Origin: Talpa occidentalis
Lineage: Eukaryota; Chordata; Mammalia; Eulipotyphla; Talpidae
DNA length: 64,000 bases
Assembly: GCF_014898055.3 (NCBI RefSeq)
Contig: NW_023604861.1
Location: forward strand, 76,272,292-76,336,291
Reading direction: 5' to 3'
The first letter of the stretch is position 1; every line of letters begins with the position of its first letter. Below are positions 49,469 to 61,020 of this stretch, one piece after another. The position numbers were made by a program, and so were the translations under genes. The notes under the pieces are model-generated. The model made no database searches. It was not told the DNA's origin and saw nothing but the letters and a program-made list of their open reading frames with translations.

Positions 49469-50739
49469 AGTTTTGGAATATTTGATTTGCAGATATGCAG
49501 TGCGTGTTTTTGAGACTCTGTGCCAATGCAATTTCAATTTCACCCACAGTTTCTGTTTTGCTGACATCTCCAATATCAAGACTTGTGCTACATTAAGGCA
49601 AGCATCCCTGACTTTTTTAGCCAGATGTTAATTAAATGTCTGTATGGAGTCACCTTCTTATAATAAGAAGTGAATTTTTCTTTTAATGTCATGAACTGGA
49701 GTTCAGCTAACCAAGAGCACAATTAGTTAACTTTTTCATCATTGGCCACCATCTTCAATCACATGCATAGAAAAAAATTAGAATTAAATTTTGTTATCCA
49801 ATACTCACTAAACCATATGAGTATAAAAGAAAATTAAATAAACTTGCAAATAATATGCTTTGGTTGTACATATATTTTTTAAGTAATTAAAGCTTAAAAC
49901 TGCAATTGAGACTTTACATAAAGTCTCAAATTTAGTCAAAGTTATTTAAGAATTATAGTAGTTGGGAAATTCAGAAGATCATAACCTACAGAACTTGCAC
50001 CCTGCTAAATATAGAGATGATTTTTCTTTTTTATAAAAAGAACTTGGAAAACAAACAAGAGAAATATAACTTTTTAGGTAGAAATCAATTACAAACAAGC
50101 AAGGGCTTTATTAAAAATGATTTAACTAATCACTTTGAAATCTAAAAAGTCAATGAAATGTATCCTATGTTGCTAAAAGAACTGAGATACTAGTTATCAT
50201 ATAGAAGAATCCATTAAAAAAAAAAAAAAACTTGGGAGAAGTGCCTGGAGATTGAAAAAAATTCCATTGGGACATAGAATGTTGAAGGTGACAGGACATT
50301 GGATTCAGTGATTTTTGAAAACCATATATCCATCACTCTTTACTTCTAGAAAAATAAAGGGAAGAAATAAAAATGTATTAAAAACAATTGGGTTCTAGGT
50401 AACACACTTTTAAATAAATAGCCTGAGCAATGAAGGAAAATAAATGTTTCGAAAGTCTTTTAGGTTCCATGTAACAAACACCTTTTAGGTAGTAACAAAC
50501 TAGTTATAATTTTATACATATAGATATATATAATTGCTAGCTTCTACTTCACTTATTTACTTACTTATTCTTTTAATTGTGGTAACATTCTCTCCATCGG
50601 GAAAGCATCTATTTTTCAAAAGCACCAAATTCTATTACAGGTTATACAATTAAAGAGAAAAGTTGTAAATTGGAGCATGTTGAATTAAAAAACAACAACT
50701 GCAATTTAAAAATTAGCAAAGGAAAGTTGGTAAGTCAGA

Positions 50740-51113
50740 GAACATCTGTTGATTTTATAGACCAGGGACCTTTTGTTTCCACCCAGAACAGACTGCATGG
50801 AGCTGGGAAAGGGCTGCCCCCATAGCCAGAGGTGAGCTGAAAAGCCCCCACAAGCCAGGCCCCATCTGGCCGCCGGAGCCCAGAGGGGGATCCAGCGATT
50901 CAGAGCCCAGCGGGCGATCCTCCCACCACAGGGCAGTCTGTGGGACCGCAAGATCCACCTTGGAATTAAACAAATACAGAAGGAGGAGATTCTCTGTGAC
51001 AGCGACCACTAACATATTCATAGTACCACCGCCCTACTGGAATTCTGGCATAACAGTTTTTGACTCAATTGGACCACCGGTTTCTGACATCCTAGAAAGA
51101 GCACACTAAAAAG
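50740..51113 (+). promoter_or_regulatory. L1 5' UTR remnant
   Basis: GC-rich segment (ggctgcccccatagccagag; ccatctggccgccggagccc) in an AT-rich region, directly ahead of ORF1. This is the position of the internal promoter in L1. It is shorter than a full L1 5' UTR. Left limit uncertain. Confidence 0.55.
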
Positions 51114-52132
51114 ATGCCAGCCAGTACCAGCAACACAATGTCCCAACACATAGGACAAATTAGAAAACAAAAAGCAGGGAGAAGAAAAACTACAAGCAAC
51201 CAAGAAAGTCCTCTAGGAAATTACACACCATAAAAAGAAAATCACCCACCAGAATGCAACGACAGTGACTTGGAAGAACTTCTGAGCCTTCCAGATAGAG
51301 AATTTAAAATTGCCATGATTAAAAAACTGAAATAAGTCATAAAGGAAAACAATGATAAGGGAAAGATAATCAACAATCAGAAGAAAGAAACTGAGTCCCT
51401 ACAGAGGGAAGTGATAGAAATACAAGAGATCAAAGGATTAATGGAGGAGCTAAAGAACTCTGGGAAAAGCAGTGAAAGCAGAATAGATGAAATGGAAGAA
51501 TGATTAAGTACTCTTGAAGACACAGAAATAAAAAGAACCAAAACAAAAAAGGAAAGTGGAGTACAAATGAAAAAGAATGAAGAAAGACTTTGGGAACTAT
51601 CTGACTCCATGAGGAAAGGAAATATAAGAGTTATAGGAATCCCAGAAGGCAAGGAGAGAGACCTAGGAACAGAGAATATATTCAAGGAAATAATTGAAGA
51701 GAACGTCCCAAACATGAAGAAGGAGCTGAAAATAGACATACAAGAAGCAAGAATACCAAACTTCCATGATGAAAGGAAAAATACAGCAAGACACATAATA
51801 GTAAAGCTCCCAAGAATCCAAGACAAGGAAAAATAATGAATCTGACAAGAGGGAAGGAACAGATAACATACAAAGGAAAACCAATCAGGCTGACATCAGA
51901 CTTCTCTGAAGAAACACTACTGGCAAGGAGAGAATGGAGGGACATAGTCAACAAACTCCAAGACAACAAATGCCAACCAAGAATATGCTATCACGCAAAG
52001 CTTTCCTTCCTCTATGAAGAAAGAATAAGGACCTTCCCAGACAAACAGAAACTCCGGAATTTCATTATGACTAAACCCCCACTCCAAAAAATAATACAAG
52101 GAGTCCAAAAGCCAGAACCAACAGAGGGATGA
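51114..52132 (+). pseudogene. L1 ORF1 (RNA-binding chaperone) pseudogene
   Basis: Starts ATGCCAGCC. A coiled-coil-like region (glutamate/lysine-rich, about 51380-51540) is followed by the RRM-like part (GNIRVIGIPEGKE at about 51620-51658) and the C-terminal domain (ITYKGKPIRLTSDFSEETLL, 51866-51925; QPRICYHAKLSFLYEE). In-frame stops occur near 51229, 51332 and 51502, and a TAATGA with a +2 frame change occurs at 51835. In L1, ORF1p binds the element RNA; this copy cannot make it. Confidence 0.85.
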
Positions 52133-52211
52133 ATAAGAACGAAACAAAAAAAAGTATTAAAAAAATAAATAAAACCAGAGAAAAGACAAACAAAATGGCA
52201 AATATAGATGC

Positions 52212-52350
52212 TAACATATGTAAACATATGTAAACTAATACATATGTATTAGTAAACATATGTAAACATATGTAAACTATGTAACATATGTAAACATATG
52301 TAACATATGTAAACATATGTAAACTAATATATGTAACATATGTAAACTAA
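52212..52350. repeat. CATATG-based tandem array in the L1 inter-ORF region
   Basis: Ten CATATG cores spaced mostly 9-10 bases apart as acatatgtaa units. It includes a perfect 20 bp palindrome actaatacatatgtattagt (52234-52253). It replaces the usual short inter-ORF spacer and the first codons of ORF2. Confidence 0.92.
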
Positions 52351-52370
52351 ACTCTTCAAAAAAGACACAG

Positions 52371-52602
52371 AGGGCCTCCCCTGGTGGCGCAGCCTCTGCA
52401 GTGCTGGTTCAATCCCCAGCCGCCAGCAAGGGTGCCACATGGTGGGACAGACCTCTCCTGCCGTGCCTACTGCTCCCCTCAGCAGTGTATTTCATCGGTC
52501 TGCCTGTTCTGCTACCCGCTCTGGTGAATTCTCTCACCCTCCAGCGCATCTGACTGTACCCAGTGCTTGTATAAATAAATAAATAAATCTTTAAAAAAAA
52601 AA
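52371..52602 (+). mobile_element. SINE with internal deletion of the A-box side, inside L1 ORF2
   Basis: Reads ggcctcccctggtggcgcag and then directly cctctgcagtgctggttcaa, skipping about 35 bases between two short 'gcag' repeats. The remaining body and (aaat)n tail are normal. Flanks are similar (aaaaaagacacagag / aaaaaaatacagag). It splits the beginning of the L1 ORF2. Confidence 0.9.
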
Positions 52603-55600
52603 TACAGAGTCACAGGCTGGATTAAGAAACAAAACCCAACCTTTTGCTGTCTCCAGGAAACATATTTAACTACAAAAGATAAAAATAGAAAGTAAAAGGA
52701 TGGAAAACAATCCTACAAGCTAATGGACCAAAAAAGAAGGCAGGAACAGCTATACTTAGCTAAAACAGATTTCAAACTCAAAAGGTAAAAAGAGTCCCCA
52801 ACAGTCACTACATTATGATCAAGGGGACTATACTTCAAGAAGAAATAACACTCATAACATATACTCACCAAATGGAGGAGCACTAAAATATATCAGACAA
52901 CTATTATCATCTCTGAAAACAGACATCAGAGAAAACACATATGTAGTAGGAGACTTCAAATACACCACTATCAACAATGGATAGATCAATGAGACAAAAA
53001 AAAGTAAGGACACTAAAGCTTTAAATAAGGATCTAGATCTCATGGGCTTAACAGACATGTATAGAACAATAAACCCCAAAAAATCTGAGCACACATTTTT
53101 CTCAAGCACATATGGATCATTCTCCAGGATCGATCACATACTGGGACACAAGACAAACATTAACAGATGTGCCAAGATTGAAATCATACCAACCATCTTC
53201 TATGACCGCGAAGGCATCAAACTAGAAATAAACCATAAAAAGAAGACAAGGCTCTCTCCTACCTCATGGAGATTGAAACCCACACTACTGGAAGACCACT
53301 GGACTAATGAGGAGATCAAAGAAGAAATTAAAAAAGACTTTGAGTTGAATGACAAGGAAGACACCAATTTCCTAGATGTATGGGATGCAGCAAAAGCAGT
53401 AATAAGAGGAAAATATATAGCAATATAGGCTCACATCAAGAAACAAGAAAGAACTCAAAAAAATAACGTAATCTCACAGCTCAAAGATTAGAAAAACAAA
53501 AAGAAAAACCCTAAAACCAGTGGAAGAAATAATAAAAATCAAGGCAGAAATAAATGAAATCAAAACTAAAAAAAAATCCAAAAGATCAATGAAACCAAAG
53601 GTTGGTTCTTCGAAAAAATAAACAAAATAGAAAAACCCCTAGCCAAGCTCACAAAGGAAAAACGGGAGAAAGCACAAATAAATAGGATCACAAATGAAAG
53701 AAGAGAAATCACAACAGACACAGCAGAAATCAAAAGAATAATCAGAAACAACTATGAAGAGTTATATGCAAACAAGCTCAACAATCTAGAAGAGATGGAC
53801 AAATTCCTACAACTCTACGATCACCCAAAGCTAGATAAAGAAGAAATAGAACACCTAAACAGACTAATTAGAAGCAGTGAAATTGAAATAGTAATCAAAA
53901 CCCTCCCCACAAAACAAAAGCCCAGGACCAGATGGATTTACAAATGAATTCTATCAAACATTCAGAAACAAATTAGTGCCTATCCTTCATAAACTCTTTT
54001 AAAAAAATTGAGAAGGAAGGGATAATACCAAACACATTCTATGAAGCCAACATTACACTAATACCAAAACCAAACAAGGGCAACACAAAAAAAGAAAACT
54101 ACAGGCCAATCACTCTAGTGAACACTGATGCAAAAATCCTCAATAAAATTTTAGCTATCAGAATCCAACAATGTATCCATAAGAAAATTCACCACAACCA
54201 AGTAGGATTCATTCCAGGGACACAAGGATGGTTCAACATCCGAAAATCAATCAACGTTATCCAACACATCAACAAAAAGAAATATAAAGACCATATGATA
54301 AATATCAATAGATGCTGAGAAAGCTTTCGAAAAAGTGCAACACCCATTCATGATAAAAGCCCTTGAAATTCTTGGGATACAAGGAACATACCTCAACATC
54401 ATAAAGGCCATACATGACAAGCCAACAGCCAGTATCACTCTCAATGGCGAAAAGCTGAAAGCAATTCCATTAAGATCGGGAACAAGACAAGGATGTCCAC
54501 TCTCACCACTGCTTTTCAATATAATACTGGAAGTCCTAGCCAGAGCAATAAGACAAGAGAAAGACATACAAGGAATCCAAATAGGCAAGGAAGAAGTCAA
54601 ACTATCACTATTCACAGATCATATGATAATATACATAAAGAACCCCAAAAACTCCACAGAAAAACTAATTAAACTAATCAATCAGTTTAGTAAAGTGGCA
54701 GGATACAAAATCAACACACAAAAATCAGTAGCCTTCCTATACACAAACAATAAATCTGAAGAAGAAATAAAAAAAATCCCTTTTATTATTGAAACAAAAA
54801 AAAAATCAAACACTTGGGAATAAACCTAACAAAAGAGGTAAAGGACCTATACAAAGAAAACTATGAAACAGAAGATGACACAAAGAAATGGAAAGACATC
54901 CCCTGCTCATGGAGTGGAAAAATTAACATTATCAAAATGGTCATCCTACCAAAAGCAATTTACAGATTCAATGTTATTCCAATAAAAATTTCAATGACAT
55001 TCTTCAAAGAAATAGAACAAATATTGATGAAATTCATATGTAGCCACCAAAAACCCTGAATAGCCAAAACCCTTCTAAAAAAAAAAAAAAGAAGGTTAGG
55101 CATCACACGCCCAGATTTCAAACTATACTACAAAGCCATAATAATCAAAACTGTATGGTTTTGGAACAAGAACAGACAGATGGACCAATGGAACCAAATA
55201 GAAAATCCAGAAATAAACCCACAGATTTACCGTCAACTAATCTTTGACAAAGGAGCAAAGAATATATAATGGAGCAAAGAAAGTCTGTTCAATAAATGGT
55301 GCTGGAAAAACTGGATCACTACATGCAAAAAAGAATAAAGCTTGACTATTACCTCACACCATGCACAAAAACCAACTCAAAATGGATTAAAGAACTAGAC
55401 ATAAGACCTGAAACCATAAAATATATAGAATGAAATATAGGCAAAACACTACATGACATGCACCTCAAAAATATCTTTACAGACACATCACCCAGAGCAG
55501 TGATAGTGAAGGCAAAGATAAACAGCTGGGACTACATCAAATTAAAGAGCTTCTGCACAGCAAAAGAGACAATAACCAAAACAAAGAGAAACCCCACCTA

Positions 55601-55800
55601 CTGAGAGAAAATTTTTGCACACAACACTAATGATAAAGGACTGATGACAAAAATCTACAAAGAGCTGATGAGACTCAACAAAAACAAATTAAATAATCCA
55701 GTCAAAAAATGGGCGGAAGAGCTGAAAAGAAACTTCTCCAAAGAGGAAATGCAAATGGCCAACAGGCATATGAAAAAAATGTTCAACATCACTTGTAATC
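52603..55800 (+). pseudogene. L1 ORF2 (endonuclease/reverse transcriptase) pseudogene
   Basis: The endonuclease part is frameshifted (from AGWIKKQNP-like, 52615, to MGLTDMYRTINPKK and RIDHILGHKTN, 53042-53160). The reverse transcriptase is at about 54050-54800 with [40 protein letters not shown] and a damaged catalytic box: FTDH (54611-54622) where active L1 has FADD. The thumb region is at 54814-55059. It ends abruptly at a SINE fragment, so the cysteine-rich C-terminus and 3' UTR are missing. About 3.2 kb remains. Many stops and frameshifts. Confidence 0.9.
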
Positions 55801-55802
55801 AG

Positions 55803-56007
55803 GGGAGATGAGAGATTTGCCAGAGACAGAGTGGGTAGAACAGACAGATCTACTGAAATACACTGCTGAGTAGAGCAGGGGGTGAGATAGGAGAGGTCTG
55901 CTGCACCATGTGGGTCACCTCCCTGGCCCGGGATCAAACTTGTGCTGCAGTGGCTCAGGATAGTTTCATAGTGCTCAGACTTAACCCCTTGGCCACCAGG
56001 GAGGCCC
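55803..56007 (-). mobile_element. SINE fragment lacking its tail, at an L1 breakpoint
   Basis: Body and head are present (head at right, ccaccagggaggccc), but the A-tail end (left) is missing. Left of it is L1 ORF2, cut in mid-domain. This is a deletion junction and not a normal insertion. Confidence 0.85.
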
Positions 56008-56009
56008 TA

Positions 56010-56460
56010 CAGTTTTCATCTTTAAGTATTTTCAATGCATCATTCCATTCTCTCCTTGCTCATCAGTTTCCTGAGAGAAGTCAGTTGCAAGTGTGATGGG
56101 GGTACCTTTATAGGTTATCTAATTTTTCTCCCTTAGCCACCTTTAATATTCTTTTTGTCTTGAACTCTTAGAAGTTTCACTACTATATGTCTTGTAGGTC
56201 TCATGTTTAGATAAACAGGTTTGTTGTTGTTTTTTATCTTCATCTATTTTTATATTTAGTTTCTCCCCCAGCTTTGGAAATTTTCCTCTATTTCTTTGAG
56301 TAAGTACTGTTCCTGTCTCTTTCACTTTCCCTTCTGGAACAACCATTATTCTTATGTTGCCTTTCCTAACAGTTGGAGAATTTTCGATGTTGTTCTCCAT
56401 TTTTTACCTTTAATTTTTTACCACTTAAATTCTTTTCACATTACCAAAATTTTAATCTCC
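56010..56460 (-). repeat. Old L1 5'/ORF1-region fossil, minus strand
   Basis: 'ttctctccttgctcatcagt' (56049-56068), 'cctgagagaagtcagttgca' and 'cttttagaagtttcac'-like order fit the reverse of an old L1 5' part. On the minus strand a broken ORF1-like frame GNIRIMVVPEGK (about 56340-56360) echoes ORF1 GNIRVIGIPEGKE. It resumes after the SINE at 56686 only doubtfully. Confidence 0.55.
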
Positions 56461-56465
56461 TCTAT

Positions 56466-56685
56466 AGAGGTGTGGGGTGGGGGGTAAGAGGATTAACCAG
56501 AGACAGAGTGGGGAACAGAACAGGAAGATTGACTGAAATACATGCTGAGGGGAGCAGCAGGCAGGTAAGGAGAGGTCTGCTGCACCATGTGGGTAGCTCC
56601 CTGGCCAGGGATGGAACTCATGTTGCAGTGGCTGTAGATAGCTTCGTAGGTTGTGTCTTAACCCCTTGTGCCACCAGGGAGGCCC
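56466..56685 (-). mobile_element. SINE fragment lacking its A-rich tail
   Basis: Starts at 'agaggtgtggggtggggggt' in mid-body and ends with head ccaccagggaggcc. No target duplication could be seen. Second tail-less SINE within 700 bases. Confidence 0.85.
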
Positions 56686-57189
56686 TCTTTCTTTAATATT
56701 TTTGATGCTGGAGATCTATACAAATTTCCTGATCACAAACATTTGCTAACTCACATGGGTAAGGAATAAGTGATTGGAGCTATTACTGACAAACGAAAGC
56801 AAAAAGGCAGTTTAAAAAAAAAAAATAGTAAGTATATCTGACAATTGCTATTCCCAAAACTCTCTGGTAGATGTGGTTTGCAAGCATATTTTCAGGTTAG
56901 TTAGTAGTTTCCCAGAGTGGGCTACCTGACTATTAAGAGCAAGTGCCCTAGTGAACAATTTAAAAAGACCCTTCAGCCTCTCACATGCCTTAAACCTCAA
57001 ATGCCTAAGTATAGTAATAACCATTTAAAATAACCCAAGAAAGGAGAGGACATATGGCTGAGTGACTGACTCCTTGTCTCTCTTGTAAGTAGGACTACTT
57101 GTCATCACTTACCAATACTAAGCAACTAAAAGAAGCTATAGAAACAACTGCTGCTGAGACTAAGTTCACAATTATGTACAATTCTCATT

Positions 57190-58085
57190 TACAAATTTTA
57201 CTTTTGTAACAAGGTGGTCCCCAGGAAAAGGGGAAGCTCTAGGTTCCCTGCCCCACTCAAAGTTGGGTGGAGCTGAGCAGGGAGGAGAAGCTGAGAGGAG
57301 ACTGGAGTAGGAAGGAAGCAGGATGGAGAGCAAGGAGGAGACCTGAAGGAGGCACATGGAGCAGAAAGACATGTGAAGAAACTGAGCTCGCTTCTTGGCC
57401 CTGGACTGGTTGAAACAAATGTGGGTGAGAAGGTTAACAATGGCAGCTTTTATCTTGTTTTTTTTTTTTTTTTAAAGATTTATTTATTTATTTATACAAG
57501 CACTGGGTACAGTCAGAAGCACCGGAGGGTGAAAGAATTCACCAGAGCCAGAGCGGGGAACAGAACAGGCAGACCGACGAAATACACTGCTGAGGGGAGC
57601 AGCAGGCATGGCAGGAGAGGTCCGCCGCGCCATGTGGGACCCTCGCCAGTGGCCAGGGATTGAACCAGCATTGCAGAGGCTGTGGAGCAGCTTCGCAACT
57701 CAGAGCTCAACCGCTGTACCACCAGGGGAGGTCCTACTTTTATCTTGATTTTTATTTTGCTCTTTTCCTCCCAGCCTTGTCTGGTTGTTTCTGACCATAT
57801 TCTATGGGTCCCCGCCAGAAGGTACTTTAGACTTGTGGCAGGCTTTTGGACCTTGCTTTGGGCCAATCCTGTTTGGCTAGACTTTTATCCACAAGGGTAT
57901 GGGTTACTTTGAGTGCTAGATTTGGAAACTATATTCTTTGCTTGTCTGTATTACACACTAATTGTCTTAAAGTTCCTTTCCATTAAAGGTCTTAATATGT
58001 TTTGTCTTGATGCGGTGGGTGGCAGAATCTATTTAGAGCAGGCAGGTTTGGGGGTTCTGCAGTGCCTCGCTCCCTGCCCTGTAAC
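57190..58085. other. Unassigned, GC-richer block split by a SINE
   Basis: Purine-rich part (gctgagcagggaggagaagc, 57272-57291), then the SINE, then 'ggcaggcttttggaccttgc' and 'aggtttgggggttctgcagt'. Composition and a possible 'cattaaaggtcttaatatg' motif suggest an old LTR or another repeat, but I cannot name it. An 80-codon minus frame here has no recognisable domain. Confidence 0.3.
57458..57736 (-). mobile_element. tRNA-derived SINE, minus orientation
   Basis: T-run then aaagatttatttatttattt, good body, head ccaccaggggaggtcc. Perfect 11 bp duplication cttttatcttg at 57447-57457 and 57737-57747. Low divergence (intact 'gagagg tccgccgcgccatg' part). Confidence 0.93.
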
Positions 58086-58727
58086 ACTTTCATCAACACA
58101 TGATTAATCTCATTGACTTCCAGGCAAACATAAAGTGAAGTTATAAAAATATCTGTAATTAAAATATCACTTCTGTTTTATCCATTGCAATAAAATGGAC
58201 ATTTTTAATTGGAAAAAAGTCTTTGCTATTAAAAAAAAATCACCAAACAGAAATATCACCAGACAGAAAAGACAGAGACAAAAAGGAAGGCATTAAATAA
58301 ATGTTTACATCCTTCCCCATCAAATATCACCTGATTTTTCTCTCCTTCCCTTCACCTTTTCCCTCAATTTTCCTAGTCCAGGTTATTAGACTCTTGTTTT
58401 AAGCTAGATACAGTGAAAGAGGGTCATGAGAGTAAAGGACGGACAAAGTTGCTGTTTATTTAAATGAATGTAGAATAGGAATTATCTGCCCCCAGGATCA
58501 AACACGTGAATATGTATAGGTAAATGATTATTATCAAATTAACATAGGACAAGGTGAATGTATATATTATATCTGGGAAAATACAATTCCAAGCATTATA
58601 AATGTGAATTAAAGGATTTTCTTATTTTTTAACAAATTCTTTATCTCTAATTCAGTTTCATTCCTATATACTACTTTATTTGCAATATGTTAGTCATGAA
58701 GTTTAATTCACATTTCATTTTCTGAGG

Positions 58728-58950
58728 AAGTATAATATAACAGATAAGGAACACAAACTCTATAGTCAGATATTCTGGGTTCAAATCTTAGCTCTGCCTA
58801 GCTATGAAACCTGGGTAAATTTAACACCACCATGCCTCACCTTCCTTATAGCAACATAAAAATAACAACTATTATATTTAGATTGTTTTAATGAGCAAAA
58901 GTGATATATGCAAAGAATTTAACACTTAACAAATGTTAGCAATTATAATT
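58728..58950 (+). repeat. MIR SINE fossil, plus strand
   Basis: 'gtcagatattctgggttcaa' (58765-58784), 'tcttagctctgcctagctat' (58787-58806), a pyrimidine part 'atgcctcaccttccttatag' and a 3' part with 'aacacttaacaaatgttagc' follow the MIR order. Confidence 0.7.
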
Positions 58951-59149
58951 ATTTATCATAGTTTCTTCATTATTTTAGTACTTTCATGGGCTGCTAGCGT
59001 TTTCTAGTCTACCATTTGAAAATGATCTAATGTTTGAATATCTCATCACTTAAACAAATCTGTAACTTTTCTTTGAAATCTGGATTCAGCTGCATGCATA
59101 TTGTAAAATGATGACCTCATATTTTAGCAATACCTCTTTGCATTTTTTA

Positions 59150-59163
59150 TTTTTTTTAAAGAT

Positions 59164-59206
<43 letters not shown>

Positions 59207-59444
59207 TACAAGCACTGGGTACAGTCAGAAGTGCGGGAGGGTGAGAGAATTCACCAGAGCCAGAGCGGGAAACAGAACAGGCAGACTGACGAAGTACACT
59301 GCTGAGGGGAGCAGCAGGTGTTGCAGGAGAGGTCTGCGCGCCATGTGGGACCCTTGCCGGAGGCCTGGCATTGAACCGGCGCTGCAGAGGCTGCGGGCAG
59401 CTTCACAGCCCAGCGCTCAACCGCTGCGTCACCACGGGAGGCCC
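59150..59444 (-). mobile_element. SINE with an expanded (TTTA)n tail
   Basis: Complete body and head (ccacgggaggcc at right). The tail contains eleven or so TTTA units (59160-59206), an expanded microsatellite compared with three or four in the other copies. Partial duplication around tgcatt on both sides. Confidence 0.92.
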
Positions 59445-59519
59445 TGCATTATTTTTTAGATGGTGCTCTAGGGATAACAACATACATCCTTTTAACGTTC
59501 CAGTCTACTGACAATTAAT

Positions 59520-60005
59520 ATTGTGCCACTTCATATAAAATGCAAGAAACTTATAATTCCTTTTCCTCAACTTTATGCTTACAACCGTGTATATATCTAC
59601 ATATGCTATAAGCCTTGCAATACAGTTATAACTTTAACCTTACATGTGTCTTGGAGAAATTTGCGTACATATTTACCATTTCTACTGCTCTTCATTCCTC
59701 CAGAAGATCCAAGTTTCCACCTGGTATCATTTCCCTTAAGGCTGAAGAACTCCCTTTTTAGCACTTCTTGTAGTGCAGGTCTGCTGGCAACAAAATCTCA
59801 TTTTTGTTTATGCAGTGTTATGGTCTTTCCAAGTGTTGACTCCCCTTCAATTTCTGCCTGTTTATGGTCACTCTTCAGCGCCTTCAGAGAGTACTGAAGT
59901 TTTTGTATTTTGTCCAGAATTTCTAATAGTTTTCTACAGAAGGATTAGTTCAATACGAGCTATTCCACTATTACTAGAAGCAGCTAATATTTTAAGATGC
60001 CAGAA
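59520..60005 (-). repeat. Old L1 5'-region fossil, minus strand
   Basis: 'tttctactgctcttcattcc' (59679-59698), 'caagtttccacctggtatca' (59709-59728) and 'cttgtagtgcaggtctgctg' (59767-59786) are reverse-strand landmarks of old L1 5' sequence. The 124-codon plus-strand frame here is a by-product. Confidence 0.6.
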
Positions 60006-60359
60006 AAGTTTTAAATATTGAAAGAATATTCTTGGACATGTGACCATAAGGTAAAAGATGGTTTACAATACTCCAAAATTACATATTCATAGTTACCACT
60101 ATTATCCCATAATTTGATTTATATCATCTATTAGGTTATAATTCTGCAACCTAAATTATTTCAACATTGTTTCCATTTTGGAACAAAATCTAAGAGAACT
60201 GAGGCAGGAAACACAAGAATGGAACCAGCAGTTCTGGGCAAAACAGAATTTGACTTTCAGTAAGGAAAGAGATGAATTTATTTACTGGAGACCGAAAGCT
60301 TAAGGCCTGTGGCTGAGAACTGAGTCAGATCAGAGAGCAGCACTGAATGCAGAAGAAAT

Positions 60360-60665
60360 GGCAGACTTTTCGGACAGTTAAAGATAAATATCACATGGTT
60401 TCACTTATATGTGGAATACAGAGAAACCTAACAAAAGGTCAAGAAAAAGACAAAACTTAGAGGATGACCATAGATCTGAGGCATATAGAAAGGGACCAGG
60501 AGGGAGAGAGGTCAAAAACAGGGGACGACAGAGCACAAGGGACTGTGGTAATGATTCGCTGGTGATGTGGTGGTATGAGAACTACAGGGAATATACCTGA
60601 GGGGAGAAATCAATTATTGTACAAAAATGTACAATGATGTAAGAAAATAAATTAAAAAGGAAAAC
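60360..60665 (+). mobile_element. L1 3'-end fragment, plus strand
   Basis: 'catggtttcacttatatgtg' (60394-60413) is the standard L1 ORF2 end, followed by a purine-rich 3' UTR ('agggaccaggagggagagag') and an A-rich terminus with aataaa. 5'-truncated. The small open frame inside is not a gene. Confidence 0.75.
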
Positions 60666-60759
60666 AATTTAAAAATAAATGGCAGACATGTACAAGGAAT
60701 TTTAAATAATATTTTTCAGAAGCACAAGTGTAATTTTGCCATTAACACTTTCATGGGAA

Positions 60760-61020
60760 GAGTGGCCCTGGAGAGGATCTGGAATAAGCTGGGCCTAAAA
60801 TAAAAAAGGGGCAACAGGAAGCCCACGCAGACCTTCCACTCAGTGCCCCATTCCACCTAAGAGGCTACCTCCAAAAACCCACTGAGTGCACATGTCCAGC
60901 GGCTCTGTAAGGCCCCTCCTCTTGTCTCAACTTAAGACAGGCCTGAAGGAGGCCTAGGGCCCAAGGCTGCTTCCAGCTGGATGCGAAGGGAGTGACATTA
61001 GATAAAGCTCAAGCACTCAG
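60760..61020. other. Unassigned GC-richer segment
   Basis: Contains 'gtggccctggagaggatctg', 'aggcccctcctcttgtctca' and 'ggcctgaaggaggcctaggg'. No splice-bounded frame and no repeat family that I recognise. Confidence 0.3.

Noticed and set aside
51377..51969. Minus-strand frames up to 149 codons rich in Ser/Phe
   Set aside because: Antisense of the L1 ORF1 pseudogene; hydrophobic composition comes from the purine-rich sense strand.
57172..57440. 80-codon minus frame rich in Pro/Ser
   Set aside because: Low-complexity translation of a purine-rich strand, no recognisable domain and no splice context.
59523..59897. 124-codon plus frame
   Set aside because: Antisense of an old L1 5' fragment.
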